A DNA stretch of 64,000 nt, taken from NCBI GenBank assembly GCA_008933735.1, contig WBUL01000005.1:1-64000 (forward strand), given 5' to 3'. The position numbers were made by a program, and so were the translations under genes. Source of the stretch: Anaerolineae bacterium (lineage in GTDB: Bacteria > Chloroflexota > Anaerolineae > Aggregatilineales > J027). Below are positions 6,362 to 19,262 of this stretch, piece by piece. Under the pieces are notes generated by a model, which saw only the letters and a program-made list of their open reading frames with translations, did not search any database and was not told the DNA's origin. Position 1 is the first letter of the stretch. Every line of letters starts with the position of its first letter.

Positions 6362-7993
6362 TCAATGATCCAGTTCAACCTGGTGAATAGGTATCCAACC
6401 CTGCACCGCGCCGCAATCTATCTGATAATTCTGGTGATGCTGCGACAGAATAACAACAGTTTGTTCAGCAAGACATCCCGGCAAACTGGCATCACCAGCA
6501 GATTCCGGCGCCAGCAGAACCCCTGTGTTTTTGTTCCCTGGTGAAAGACGACCCGTTCTAACCAGGGGAAGTTGGGTAAGTTCTGCTTGCACAGCAATGG
6601 TCTCTGTTTGGACCCACCCTATGGTGGCATCCTCGATCACGATTTTGACCCATGCACTATCATATGTACGCGCCAATCCATAGAAATCCCGATCTGCATC
6701 CAGCCCAATAATAAAAGGTTGGTCTTCAGATGGTATTGGATAAACATATGATCGGCGTTTGGGGTGACCAATAGGCGCGGTTTCAAATGACCATTCCTGG
6801 GAAGGCAAGCCATACCACGCGACTACATTGTCCGAGCGAGAGGCCAACAGATGCCAATCGGGACTGAAGATAGCGCTGTCCGGGATGAGTCGGGTTTCTC
6901 CCCCTTTGAAACCCGTATCTGCCCACCAGAATTGGGTCTCAAACCCCACCTCAAAGCCGACCAGCGTTGCGCTATCCGGGCTAATGGAAATCCGGTCAAC
7001 CAACGCAGGGAGTGAGCCGATTTGAGCTACTTCCCCATTTTCCCGCAGCCGCCAGAGGCGAGGACGGTGATCACGGTCTACTGTCACAGCAATTTTACCG
7101 TTTGGGGCGATCATCAGCGTCTCGATACCGTTGCCTGGTCGGTTAAAGACATCGGTTTGTTCGCCGGGATTCTCGGCTACAGACCAAATTTCCGCTGTGT
7201 CGAAGGTCTGAGTGATGATAAAACGACTGTCCGGTGTCCATAGGATCTGATCCACAGAAAGATCAGCAAGTTCAAACAGTTTTTCGCCGGTATCTGCGTT
7301 CCAGATCATGACCTGTTTTCCCCAAGTCGCCACCCAGTTCCCATCAGGTGAGAAAATCAGCCCGTCTGCGTCGGCTGGCAGGACCCACTCAGCCTCTTCT
7401 GAAAAGAGTTTAACTTCGCCTTCATAATTCAGCAGGGCATAAGTAGAGGCGCTGAAAGCTGTTTCCAGAATATTTTTGTGCTCAGCCAATAGGTCGCCAG
7501 AATCTATATTCCAAACATAAACTGTGTCACTAAGGTCTCTGGAAAGTAATCTGTTATCCGGTAGAAAGTCTATTTCGCTGATGGGGAATTCATGGAGACT
7601 GAAGGTCGCCAAAATATCTCCTGAATCTGCCTGACGGATCTGGATCTGGGGGGTATCCAAAACGGTTGCCAGATACCTGTCCCGGTCATCAAAACCAACC
7701 AAGCTGATACCAGGCGTGTAGTTTTCCAACATGTAGAGCCGCTTCCCGCGCAGTCGGGTCTGATTTTCGCCTGCTGACCAGATATGCAGCTTGTTATCGA
7801 GCGTGCCAGTCACAAAATACATTCCCGTCGTGCTAAAATAGGCTTCTGTCACCGGACTCTCGTGCAGCAAAAGGGTCAGCACTTCAAGATCAGCAGCACG
7901 GCTCGCGGGGAGAACGGGCAATTGTTCCTGTGCCTGGATTGGCAGCAGAAAAGTCAATCCTGTGAGAACGCCTATTAAGATACATCGTTTCAT
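6362..7993 (-). CDS. Secreted WD40-repeat protein with C-terminal SH3-like region
   Basis: 543 residues. A signal peptide (residues 1-21, ending IQAQ) is followed by WD40-type blades to about residue 390, with recurring LIFSPDGNWVATWG, ILWTPDSRFIITQ and ISISPDSATLVGF signatures. The C-terminal 150 residues contain a YDSAWVKIVIEDATIGWV stretch and a final CGAVQGWIPIHQVEL stretch, which resemble bacterial SH3-like folds. It is probably an exported beta-propeller binding protein. It is divergent from the TPR gene at 8076 with only 82 bp between them. No enzyme motif is seen. Confidence 0.82.
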   Translation of the reverse strand: MKRCILIGVLTGLTFLLPIQAQEQLPVLPASRAADLEVLTLLLHESPVTEAYFSTTGMYFVTGTLDNKLHIWSAGENQTRLRGKRLYMLENYTPGISLVGFDDRDRYLATVLDTPQIQIRQADSGDILATFSLHEFPISEIDFLPDNRLLSRDLSDTVYVWNIDSGDLLAEHKNILETAFSASTYALLNYEGEVKLFSEEAEWVLPADADGLIFSPDGNWVATWGKQVMIWNADTGEKLFELADLSVDQILWTPDSRFIITQTFDTAEIWSVAENPGEQTDVFNRPGNGIETLMIAPNGKIAVTVDRDHRPRLWRLRENGEVAQIGSLPALVDRISISPDSATLVGFEVGFETQFWWADTGFKGGETRLIPDSAIFSPDWHLLASRSDNVVAWYGLPSQEWSFETAPIGHPKRRSYVYPIPSEDQPFIIGLDADRDFYGLARTYDSAWVKIVIEDATIGWVQTETIAVQAELTQLPLVRTGRLSPGNKNTGVLLAPESAGDASLPGCLAEQTVVILSQHHQNYQIDCGAVQGWIPIHQVELDH

Positions 7994-8075
7994 GCCCGGA
8001 ATTCCTCTATGATCATAATGTTAGCGCCAGGATGCCGGACAGTGACAAGCATCGATTGTTTAGGATAGGGGAATC

Positions 8076-9143
8076 GTGGGTATGCGATTTTACATGGTGG
8101 CTATCTTTCTGATTTTACTCACGATGGCTATGACCCCTATAAAATCCTTTTCTACATCAACCCTGGTGCCCACTCCTGATGCTCTGTCTGCCTATCAACT
8201 AGGGCTGATGCTGTATGATGAAGAACGGTATTATGCGGCTGAACAGCATTTCACCCTGGCGATTCGTCAGCAACCGGAGTTCACTGAGGCTTATTATGGG
8301 CGTGGACTAAGCCGGGTTGCTCTGAAAAATTACCCCGATGCTGTGCAGGATTTTACACAGGTCATTCGTCTGAATCCCTCATATGTAGATGCCTACCATC
8401 AGCGAGGGTGGGTACTGCTGATGCTGGAGAATGCAGAAACAGCGTTGACTGATTTCAATCGGGCCGTAGAGTTGCAGCCACGAGCTGCTTATTTGAACAG
8501 TCGCGGTGAAGCATACGTTGCGCTCGGTGATACCGATGCTGCTCTGGAAGATTTTTCTCTGGCGATTGAACGAGACAGTGAATGGTTAGCGGCCTATCTC
8601 AATAGGGCCGATATTTATGCTGTGTCAGGAGAAGTAGACGCTGCGCTGGCGGATTACAATATCGCCTTGCAGTTAAACCCGACCTCGCATGACGGTCTGC
8701 TGGGGCGTGCGCGGCTTAAAGTTCAGACGGCAGATTATGAAGCAGCATTGGTCGATTGCAACAGGCTGCTGGAGATTTATCCTGAGGATGCCGAAGGATT
8801 ATTGCTTCGCGCAGAGGCCTGGGTTGAATTGGGGAATTTGAACCCTGCCCTCGACGATTTAAATCATCTGATAGAGCACTTGCCGTCCGCCCAAGCCTAT
8901 CTTTTACGAGCAAGGATTTTCCAGGAATCGGGCGCGTTGAATCGTGCCTTATCCGATTATAATGCGGCACTTGAGTACGATCCCCAGAATCCTGAAGGAC
9001 TCTATCGGCGCGGTCTCCTTTATATACAGCTTGAGGAGACAGATTCCGCCAGGAAAGATTTAGAAAGCTTTCTGGAAAGTGCATCTGAGGATGATTCGCG
9101 GCGCTCTCAGGTTGAAACCTTGTTGGGCGGTCTATCGAACTGA
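8076..9143 (+). CDS. TPR-repeat protein, probably exported
   Basis: 355 residues. A hydrophobic N-terminus (about residues 4-24) acts as a signal peptide or anchor, followed by about nine tetratricopeptide repeats of 34 residues from residue 40 to the end (examples: AYYGRGLSRVALKNYPDAV, AYHQRGWVLLMLENAETAL, GLYRRGLLYIQLEETDSAR). TPR arrays bind proteins or peptides; the partner is unknown. The start is either GTG 8076, with AGGATAGGGG just upstream, or ATG 8082 two codons later. It is divergent from the WD40 gene and may share its control region. Confidence 0.88.
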   Translation: MGMRFYMVAIFLILLTMAMTPIKSFSTSTLVPTPDALSAYQLGLMLYDEERYYAAEQHFTLAIRQQPEFTEAYYGRGLSRVALKNYPDAVQDFTQVIRLNPSYVDAYHQRGWVLLMLENAETALTDFNRAVELQPRAAYLNSRGEAYVALGDTDAALEDFSLAIERDSEWLAAYLNRADIYAVSGEVDAALADYNIALQLNPTSHDGLLGRARLKVQTADYEAALVDCNRLLEIYPEDAEGLLLRAEAWVELGNLNPALDDLNHLIEHLPSAQAYLLRARIFQESGALNRALSDYNAALEYDPQNPEGLYRRGLLYIQLEETDSARKDLESFLESASEDDSRRSQVETLLGGLSN

Positions 9144-9225
9144 TTTGTCAAGAATTGTTCAAAAGAACTTTGCAGAAAGCAGCCAAATGAGTACGCTAAA
9201 GGGTATGGAAATGAGAGTCTAAAAG

Positions 9226-12864
<3,639 letters not shown>

Positions 12865-13001
12865 TTATGCAGTTATATTTCTTTAAACTAAAAAGTCTTT
12901 TTTTTAAGAAACTCACAAGCAAGATTTAATCTGAAGATAAAAAGCGGTTAAATTGCCTGGGTTAAGATTCTCTCAGTTAAGTAGTACCAGGAGTAGGCAA
13001 A

Positions 13002-14165
13002 GTGGTGGCACGACAAAAAGACTGGACGAGCGAGGGCAAGTCCGCACCCAGAAGCCTGGCAAATAAACCGCCGATTCGTGTTTTATATTTAATTGATGCT
13101 ATGCGGATGGGTGGTGCAGAACGCATCACTGTCGCACTGCTGCGCCATCTTGACCGCAGTCGTATCACGCCAATTATCTGCACCCTGAATAAGAAGGATG
13201 AAAGTCCGCTGGTAGAGCAGCTTGGTGTTAAGCGGTATGATCTGGAAGCCAAACGCCTGCTTGATCCCAACGCCTTCCGCCGCCTGATTGAGATTATCCG
13301 GCAGGAGCGCATTGATGTGATTCATGCCCAGCTTCAGGACGCAACCATTTTTGCTGCCGCTGCCAAACGGTTTACTCGTGTGCCAGTTGTGGTCACACGC
13401 CATCTGATTGATGACGATAGAAAAAACTGGCGACGCCGGATGCGTAACCGCTTAGAGCAGTTTACGATTCATCAGTCGGTTGAAAAAATGATTACGGTTT
13501 CTGACGCCGCGAAATACAATTACCTTGAAAAGACGAATCTTCCGCATCACCGGATAGAAACCATTTACAACGGCATTCATTTAGATAACTTCAAGCCTGC
13601 TGACAACAAAAATACGGTGCGTCAGTCCCTCCATCTCCCCCATGATAAGCCTATTGTTACGATGGTTGGTGTCATGCGCCCCGGCAAGGGTCACGCTGTT
13701 TGTATTGAAGCCGCCCGCCGCGTTCCTGAAACTCGATTTCTGTTGGTCGGAGATGGCGAACTGCGCCCTGAACTGGAGCAGCAGGCACAGGGTTTGGAAG
13801 ACCGCATCCACTTTTTAGGCCAGCGGATGGACATTCCCGACATTTTGAGCGCCTCGGATATTTTTGTGCTGCCATCCGATATGGAGGCGCTGCCAACGGT
13901 GCTCATTGAGGCCGGGGCTTCGGGCCTGCCAAGCATTGCCAGCCATGTGGGTGGTATTCCCGAAATTATCCAGGATGGCGAAACGGGTGTGATTATCCCG
14001 CCGCGTGACCCGGATGCGTTGGCTTCTGCCATCAAAGACCTGATTCACAACCCGGAAAAAGCCAATCGCATGGGGCAGCAGGCTTACAGGCATGTCCATG
14101 AACGATTTGATTTGTTTCAGCAGGTCACGGCCACACTGAATCTGTATGAACGCCTCATCAACTGA
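13002..14165 (+). CDS. Glycosyltransferase family 4
   Basis: 387 residues. The GT-B fold is shown by the N-terminal MRMGGAERITVALLRHL segment (about residues 29-45) with its glycine-rich turn, the VGVMRPGKGH start of the C-terminal domain (about 225), and the EALPTVLIEAGASGLP segment (about 292-307), which is the EX7E nucleotide-sugar motif of GT4 retaining enzymes. It probably transfers a sugar from NDP-sugar in exopolysaccharide or glycolipid synthesis, consistent with the nearby dehydratase. The start is GTG 13002 with AGGAG 8 nt upstream. A rho-independent terminator follows. Confidence 0.88.
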   Translation: MVARQKDWTSEGKSAPRSLANKPPIRVLYLIDAMRMGGAERITVALLRHLDRSRITPIICTLNKKDESPLVEQLGVKRYDLEAKRLLDPNAFRRLIEIIRQERIDVIHAQLQDATIFAAAAKRFTRVPVVVTRHLIDDDRKNWRRRMRNRLEQFTIHQSVEKMITVSDAAKYNYLEKTNLPHHRIETIYNGIHLDNFKPADNKNTVRQSLHLPHDKPIVTMVGVMRPGKGHAVCIEAARRVPETRFLLVGDGELRPELEQQAQGLEDRIHFLGQRMDIPDILSASDIFVLPSDMEALPTVLIEAGASGLPSIASHVGGIPEIIQDGETGVIIPPRDPDALASAIKDLIHNPEKANRMGQQAYRHVHERFDLFQQVTATLNLYERLIN

Positions 14166-14179
14166 GGCGGGCCGAGAAA

Positions 14180-14214
14180 GCCGCCACCTCCCCCGGCGGC
14201 CTTCTTTATTTTTT
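14180..14214 (+). terminator. Rho-independent terminator after the GT4 gene
   Basis: GCCGCC (14180-14185) pairs with GGCGGC (14195-14200), followed by a T-rich run to 14214. Confidence 0.75.
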
Positions 14215-14299
14215 CCCACAATCGTGTAAGCTATATCCAGCAGCAGCTATGCTGGATATTTTTATTTCACATGCCTCTTTAACGCAAAGGAAGTTTTTC

Positions 14300-15772
14300 A
14301 TGCGGCGGTTGTTATTGCTTGTGGTGCTGGTGGTGGTCCCGTTGGCGGCGGCGCAAGAACCCGCCACGATCAGCTCACTGTCGGGGCGTTTCACCATCAC
14401 TGTGCCGGAAGGTTGGGTCGCCAGCAGCGCCGTGTTAACCGATGTGCAGCGCATTTTTGCCAGCGAAGCGCTCACCCTGGCGGAGAATGAGGAGACTCTG
14501 CGCCGGGTGAATCTGGGACCACATATTGGTGGGAGTCATGTGGTGTTTGCGCTGTTCCCGACGCTGGAAATTTATCCCCTCAACCCGAATCCACAGGATT
14601 TTCTGGGTGAAGTGGTGCCGTTTGTATTTGGCTCGGTTACGGCGGAGGCGCTCACCATTGGCGGGTATCCGGCAGCTCGTTATGTGCCGGTGGGGCAGCC
14701 CGGATTTACCCTGGTTGGGTTGGGGCCGTCCATGCTGGCGATTTCGTCCTATGCAGTGGATGACTCTGACGCCGCAGTAATTAATGACCTGATTGAAAGT
14801 CTGCATATCGCCACGCCGGAGACCTCCGACGCGCTGACTCAGCCTTTAACTACCCCCGATACACGCCTGACCCTGCAAACGGGTGCGGGCTGGTATTTGG
14901 GCGTGCGGGAAGACATTGCCTATGCCTCGCCTCAGGCCAGCCCGATTCAGGACTTAACCTTCGGTTTGGCCCGACTCGGTGCCATCGAAGCCCCGATCTT
15001 CGCGGTGGTGCCGCGCTCCTACGCCGAATTTTTTGAAATTAACAAAACGGTCTCAGAAAGTGACATCCAGATTGTACTGGATTTGACCCTTTCCGAACTG
15101 GAAGCCTATCCCGGCGGCGATTTCTCCGCGCTGGAGGTCTCCGGCTTTCCGGCGGTGCAGGTAGAATTTACTCTGGGTGAGGGGAATTCAGGGTATGCGG
15201 TGGCGGTGGATGCCCTGCATACTATCTATATCGTGTTCGCACTGTATCCAAACGAGGGCGATTTTTCCGTGCTGGTAGATGCGGTCTTCGAAAGTGTCGT
15301 AATAATGCCGCTAACCCCGGAAGCGGCTGCTCTACCGCCGGAAGGACTGCGTGAGGGCTACCGAGCACCGCAGTTCAGCACGACCCTGCTGGATGGTTCA
15401 ACAATGAATCTGTCAGATTTAACCGGCCAGGTGGTCATGTTGAATTTCTGGGCGACGTGGTGCCCGCCCTGCCGTGAAGAAATGCCGGCCATGCAGCAGT
15501 TTTACGAGCAGTATGGTGACCAGGGATTTACCATCCTTGCCGTGAATAACCGCGAATTCCCGGATGTAATTACACCCTTCATCGACGAGCTGGGATTGCA
15601 ATTTCCTATCGGGCTGGATAGCGTCGGATTTATTCAGGAGAAATACAGCGTGTTTAACTACCCCACGAGCATTTTTCTGGATAGAAACGGCATTATTTAC
15701 GGTGTACATCTGGGGGCGATTTCGCCGGAACAGATCGAGGCTTTCATCCAGGAAGGTCTCGCGCGGAATTAG
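14300..15772 (+). CDS. Exported TlpA-like thioredoxin-domain protein (first of a tandem pair)
   Basis: 490 residues from ATG 14300, chosen because AAAGGAAG lies 8 nt upstream and the protein then starts with a typical signal peptide (MRRLLLLVVLVV...AAAQ); an ATG at 14249 is less likely. Residues about 22-345 form two copies of an unassigned domain beginning with a GRFTITVPEGW-like strand. The C-terminal 140 residues are a TlpA/ResA thioredoxin fold with the redox motif CPPC (about residue 387) in NFWATWCPPCREEMP. It probably acts as an extracytoplasmic thiol reductase. The adjacent gene has the same architecture. Confidence 0.87.
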   Translation: MRRLLLLVVLVVVPLAAAQEPATISSLSGRFTITVPEGWVASSAVLTDVQRIFASEALTLAENEETLRRVNLGPHIGGSHVVFALFPTLEIYPLNPNPQDFLGEVVPFVFGSVTAEALTIGGYPAARYVPVGQPGFTLVGLGPSMLAISSYAVDDSDAAVINDLIESLHIATPETSDALTQPLTTPDTRLTLQTGAGWYLGVREDIAYASPQASPIQDLTFGLARLGAIEAPIFAVVPRSYAEFFEINKTVSESDIQIVLDLTLSELEAYPGGDFSALEVSGFPAVQVEFTLGEGNSGYAVAVDALHTIYIVFALYPNEGDFSVLVDAVFESVVIMPLTPEAAALPPEGLREGYRAPQFSTTLLDGSTMNLSDLTGQVVMLNFWATWCPPCREEMPAMQQFYEQYGDQGFTILAVNNREFPDVITPFIDELGLQFPIGLDSVGFIQEKYSVFNYPTSIFLDRNGIIYGVHLGAISPEQIEAFIQEGLARN

Positions 15773-15855
15773 GTTATAATCGGTGTAACAGAGGTAGACC
15801 CACATCCCGGACTCGAAATACAGAGCGGGGTAGGGGCGAGGTCAAAGGGGTTTGA

Positions 15856-17373
15856 GTGATGCTGCGCCGATTTTTGCTGGTTCTGGTACTTGTTGTAGTT
15901 ATTTTCCCGATTTCTGTTGAAGCACAAAATGCCAATATTATTTTTACCGTGTCCGGGCGGTTGAGTCTCGAACTGCCGGAATCCTGGGTTTACAGGCACT
16001 ACACCGAGGAAGAAGAGATCCAGGGGCTGGACAGTGAAACGCTGGTGTTTGGCACCTCCTACAACGTCATTGACCAGTATTTGAATAACGAGCAGTTTGA
16101 TGGGACAGTGTTTTTCCTCAGCGCCTATCCCTATAGTGTCTATATCCCGGAGGTGCTGGGCGATCCGGTCAAAATGATGACGGATGTGACCGTCTATGAT
16201 GAATCCGAGGTCACAGCGGAAACCTTTGCGAATTTCCCCGGTTCCTCTTTTTTTTACGATGACCCCAACTTTTTCATCTGGGATGTACTGCTGGATACAG
16301 GCGAAATGACCTATCGCGGGACAGTGTATTCGACCCGCAAGGACGATCTTGAACTTGTGCAGACTGTCGTCAATAGTTTTCAGGTCTTCCCGGTGGCTTT
16401 AGCACAGGCGCTGGATGATACCCAGGCAACGCGCACGGTCACTACGGATGATGCACGGCTCAGTTTTGCCATTCCGGAAAACTGGTTGTACTGGAACGAA
16501 TCGGATAACTCGGTCAGTTTTGGGACCAGTGGCAAAGCCTACGAAGGACTTTCATATTCCTTCAGGCCGGATGCAAACCAGGAAATGATTTTTCTGGTAC
16601 ATCGTCTGGTCAAATCAGCCCTTCGCGCGGATGAAGTGGTCAATGGAAGTGCCGATTTGCTGAAGGTGATGGATCGTTTAGTCTCAGAAAACAATGGTTT
16701 GCGGAAAGATACCCCCCTCCGTGTATACGACTGGCAGGGGGTTCCGCGTATGGATAGCGCATGGCTGGTACAAGGGGCGAAGGGCAGCGTCCTGACACAG
16801 ACCACCCTCTTGGATGGGCAGGATATGGTGTATGTGGTGCAGGCACAGTATGCCGCCGACAAGCGCAGCCAACTTCAGCCCGCCGTTGACCGCATTTTTG
16901 CCAGCATGACCTATTCTGCTCCAGGAAACTACATTGATCCGACTCAGGAAGGGCTTGAACCCGGTCAGCTCGCCCCGGATTTTACGCTCCCGACCTTGAG
17001 CGGACAGGAAATGAGTTTGTCGGAAAATCGTGGCAAAGTGATTTTTATGAATATGTGGGCGTCATGGTGTGGGCCATGTCACCGCGAAGCCCCTGATCTA
17101 CAGTCCTACTATGATTCATACACCGGACGCTTTGAAATCTTGGCGGTTAATATCGGCGAAACTGAGGTAGAAGCACGTGGATTTGTGAATCAGTACAGCC
17201 TGACTTTTCCGGTGCTGCTTGATCCTTCCGAACGAGTGGCCCGAATGTACGAACTACGTGGTTATCCCACAACCTATATCATCGGGCGTGATGGGGTGAT
17301 CCTGGAAGTGATTGTCGGCAGTTTTTCAGAACAGGGTTTGAAAGATGTGCTGGCGCTGTATGTGGGGCGATAA
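15856..17373 (+). CDS. Exported TlpA-like thioredoxin-domain protein (second of a tandem pair)
   Basis: 504-505 residues; GTG 15856 or ATG 15859, with AAAGGGG upstream. Signal peptide MLRRFLLVLVLVVV...VEAQ. Two N-terminal domains start with GRLSLELPESW and ARLSFAIPENW (about residues 35 and 200), matching the unassigned domain in the previous gene. The C-terminal TlpA domain has CGPC (about residue 403) in MWASWCGPCHREAP. It arose by tandem duplication of the preceding gene. The change CPPC to CGPC predicts a different redox potential, so the pair may act at different steps (inference). Confidence 0.87.
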   Translation: MMLRRFLLVLVLVVVIFPISVEAQNANIIFTVSGRLSLELPESWVYRHYTEEEEIQGLDSETLVFGTSYNVIDQYLNNEQFDGTVFFLSAYPYSVYIPEVLGDPVKMMTDVTVYDESEVTAETFANFPGSSFFYDDPNFFIWDVLLDTGEMTYRGTVYSTRKDDLELVQTVVNSFQVFPVALAQALDDTQATRTVTTDDARLSFAIPENWLYWNESDNSVSFGTSGKAYEGLSYSFRPDANQEMIFLVHRLVKSALRADEVVNGSADLLKVMDRLVSENNGLRKDTPLRVYDWQGVPRMDSAWLVQGAKGSVLTQTTLLDGQDMVYVVQAQYAADKRSQLQPAVDRIFASMTYSAPGNYIDPTQEGLEPGQLAPDFTLPTLSGQEMSLSENRGKVIFMNMWASWCGPCHREAPDLQSYYDSYTGRFEILAVNIGETEVEARGFVNQYSLTFPVLLDPSERVARMYELRGYPTTYIIGRDGVILEVIVGSFSEQGLKDVLALYVGR

Positions 17374-17379
17374 TGAGTG

Positions 17380-17400
17380 GGGCGGGTCGCAAGCCCGCCC
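17380..17400. terminator. GC-rich hairpin between convergent genes
   Basis: GGGCGGG (17380-17386) pairs with CCCGCCC (17394-17400), 7-nt loop. It sits between the ends of the TlpA-like gene and the DUF427 gene, so a bidirectional terminator is likely. Confidence 0.55.
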
Positions 17401-17406
17401 ATGCAG

Positions 17407-17691
17407 CTAATTTTCGACCTTTACACCATGCCAGAACGCAACATGATTCTTGATATTGCTGGCAGCGTCCTTCGGGGCGGGGTAATACCACGCCGCATCT
17501 TTGTTGATTTTGCCGTTCACGACCACATCATAGTAACTGGCTGTGCCCTTCCAGGGACAGATAGTATGTTTCTCGGACCGCTGGAAGTGTTCCCATTTGA
17601 CGGCTTCCGGTGGGAAATAATGATTCCCTTCGACTCGTTCGGTGTGGTCGCTTTCGGCGAGGACAACGCCATTCCAGATGGCTTTGGGCAT
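17407..17691 (-). CDS. DUF427 domain-containing protein
   Basis: 94 residues from ATG 17691, which has AAAGGA about 9 nt upstream. It carries the DUF427 signature: VEGNHYFPPEAV, CPWKGTASYYDV and AAWYYPAPKDAA. Members are small single-domain beta-rich proteins of unknown biochemical role. The reading frame is open further upstream but loses family similarity before this Met. It lies directly downstream of a decayed TolB-like gene on the same strand. Confidence 0.85.
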   Translation of the reverse strand: MPKAIWNGVVLAESDHTERVEGNHYFPPEAVKWEHFQRSEKHTICPWKGTASYYDVVVNGKINKDAAWYYPAPKDAASNIKNHVAFWHGVKVEN

Positions 17692-17755
17692 AGATTCGTT
17701 CCTTTGGCTGTTTAGCATTCTGACGCCGTAAATGAGAAAAAAATTCCATACGCTG

Positions 17756-18214
17756 CCTGCTTCTGATGACATTCTGACATTGGTTTGTCGATGCCTTCTC
17801 TTCGTTATTGATTAGGGCGTAAGACCCATGAGGCATGGGTTGCACGGGGACGGAACTTGATAGCAGGAGTATATCTTCAGTAGGTGACCACGCAAGGTCA
17901 ATGGTGTTTAGTTCAGTGATGAGTGAGTGGGAGCCCTCCTCGTTACGGTTAACTACTTTAGCTATGAGATTAAATTGCTCGTTTTCGATTCAGACGAACC
18001 ATGCACCAGATGCCGACCAGCCAGGACCCGTAGGTGAGGCTTGAGAGTGCGTTCTTGCCAATACTTGCCTATCTGTACCATCGGTGCGTTCGATGATGAA
18101 AGCAGAATCTTCCTCGGAGTAATAGTAGAGAAATGGCGATTCTTGATTAGATTGAGCGTTTGCTTTCACGAATAAACTTATTAACATGAAAATTGTAGCG
18201 ATATTAAAACGCAA
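17756..18214 (-). pseudogene. Decayed secreted TolB/WD40-like gene with an in-frame TGA
   Basis: The start at 18214 encodes a signal peptide (about residues 1-21, ending ANAQ) and a propeller-like strand ending SPTGPGWSASGAWFV. TGA at 17992-17990 interrupts the frame. The same frame then continues with more propeller-like sequence (IENEQFNLIAKVVN, then IDLAWSPTEDILLLSS) before losing similarity near 17756. One base change (CGA to TGA) would explain the break. Only about 150 codons remain, far shorter than the intact relatives at 33545 and 37800, so the 3' end is also lost. The stretch is AT-rich compared with its neighbours. Confidence 0.65.
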
Positions 18215-18350
18215 TCAATAATTCGATGGTTTATCATGGGAAAATCCACCCTATATGGTATTGTCAGCCTGGAACTATCTCACCATTGTTGTCAAACCAT
18301 CATATAGATACACAACCCGTATGCTGGTGGATGCAGTTTTATCTCCACAT

Positions 18351-19196
18351 TTACGGTTCCGGCGGCGGCTGTTTAACACCAAACAGTCGTTCGGTTTCCG
18401 GGTCTACTTTGCCCTGGGTGGCCTCTTTGAGTGCGCCCATAAAGGAGCCGAGATCGGTGTAGCGCCAGCGCAACTGAGGATTCAATTCCCGGCGCAGCAC
18501 AGCAGCGATGGCCGGGGGAACGCCCTCAATCTGAAGAACGCCTCTTGCCTCAGGTTCGGGTTGGTCAAATGGCAGTCTGCCTGTAAACATCATTGCTGCC
18601 AGCACGCCCAGAGAAAATACATCGCCAATGACCTCCGGCGCAGCATGATATTCGCGCTCTGGCGCCATAAAAAATAGATGCTGCCTGGTTGGCCCATCTG
18701 CGGGGACAAGCCCTAACTCGCGCAGATGGGCCATACTAAGATCGGTCAGGGCGGCGTTTCCTTCCGCATCCAGCAGTACATTGGTTGGCTTGACGCTGCC
18801 ATGGGCAACTTCCTGGTCATGGAGATGCTGCAAAGCGCTGGCAAGCTGTCCCAGGACTTTAAACGTCTGCTTGGGTGGGATTTTTGTGCCGCGTGCAAAA
18901 ACAGCCGACAGCGGCCCGGCTGCCGCAAATGGCGTGACGATCCCGATTTGCCCGCCGTCGCCTTCCTCAATTTCGATGACTTCCAGTGTCGGATGGAGTC
19001 GCGGATGGCTGAAGGTCGCGGCAAATCGTGCCAGATCCACTGCTGAGCCAAGCTGTCCTACGCTGGTAATTTCTACTTTATCCAGCACTTTGAGCGCGAC
19101 TATGTCCGAACTGCCCTGTGCCTGGGCTCGATATGTCGTTCCCATATCGCCCCGCCCGATGGGTTCAAGTAAGGTGTAGTTTCCAAATGTTGCCAT
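18351..19196 (-). CDS. Protein kinase-like protein, predicted pseudokinase
   Basis: 281 residues covering one Hanks-type kinase fold. Present: glycine loop GRGDMG (14-19), Lys36 in VALK and APE (178-180). Altered: the catalytic loop reads HGSVKPTN (132-139), so the catalytic Asp of HRD is Ser, and the DFG motif reads DLS (152-154). ATP may still bind but phosphotransfer should be poor or absent. No membrane helix. It is downstream of the rhomboid gene on the same strand with a 66-bp gap. It may act as a scaffold or regulator (inference). A complete kinase of the same class lies at 54141. Confidence 0.82.
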   Translation of the reverse strand: MATFGNYTLLEPIGRGDMGTTYRAQAQGSSDIVALKVLDKVEITSVGQLGSAVDLARFAATFSHPRLHPTLEVIEIEEGDGGQIGIVTPFAAAGPLSAVFARGTKIPPKQTFKVLGQLASALQHLHDQEVAHGSVKPTNVLLDAEGNAALTDLSMAHLRELGLVPADGPTRQHLFFMAPEREYHAAPEVIGDVFSLGVLAAMMFTGRLPFDQPEPEARGVLQIEGVPPAIAAVLRRELNPQLRWRYTDLGSFMGALKEATQGKVDPETERLFGVKQPPPEP

Positions 19197-19262
19197 TCTT
19201 AGAGCCCAATTAGCTTTTAGCTGACTCCATTATGCCACACTTGGAAACGGAGCGCTAAAGGG

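Noticed and set aside
14249..14299. Longer start for the first TlpA-like protein
   Set aside because: Adds 17 residues before a clean signal peptide and lacks a ribosome site, whereas ATG 14300 has one.
17990..17992. TGA read as selenocysteine or recoded
   Set aside because: No SECIS-like hairpin was recognised, the position is not a redox site, and the gene is also truncated downstream. A nonsense mutation is simpler.
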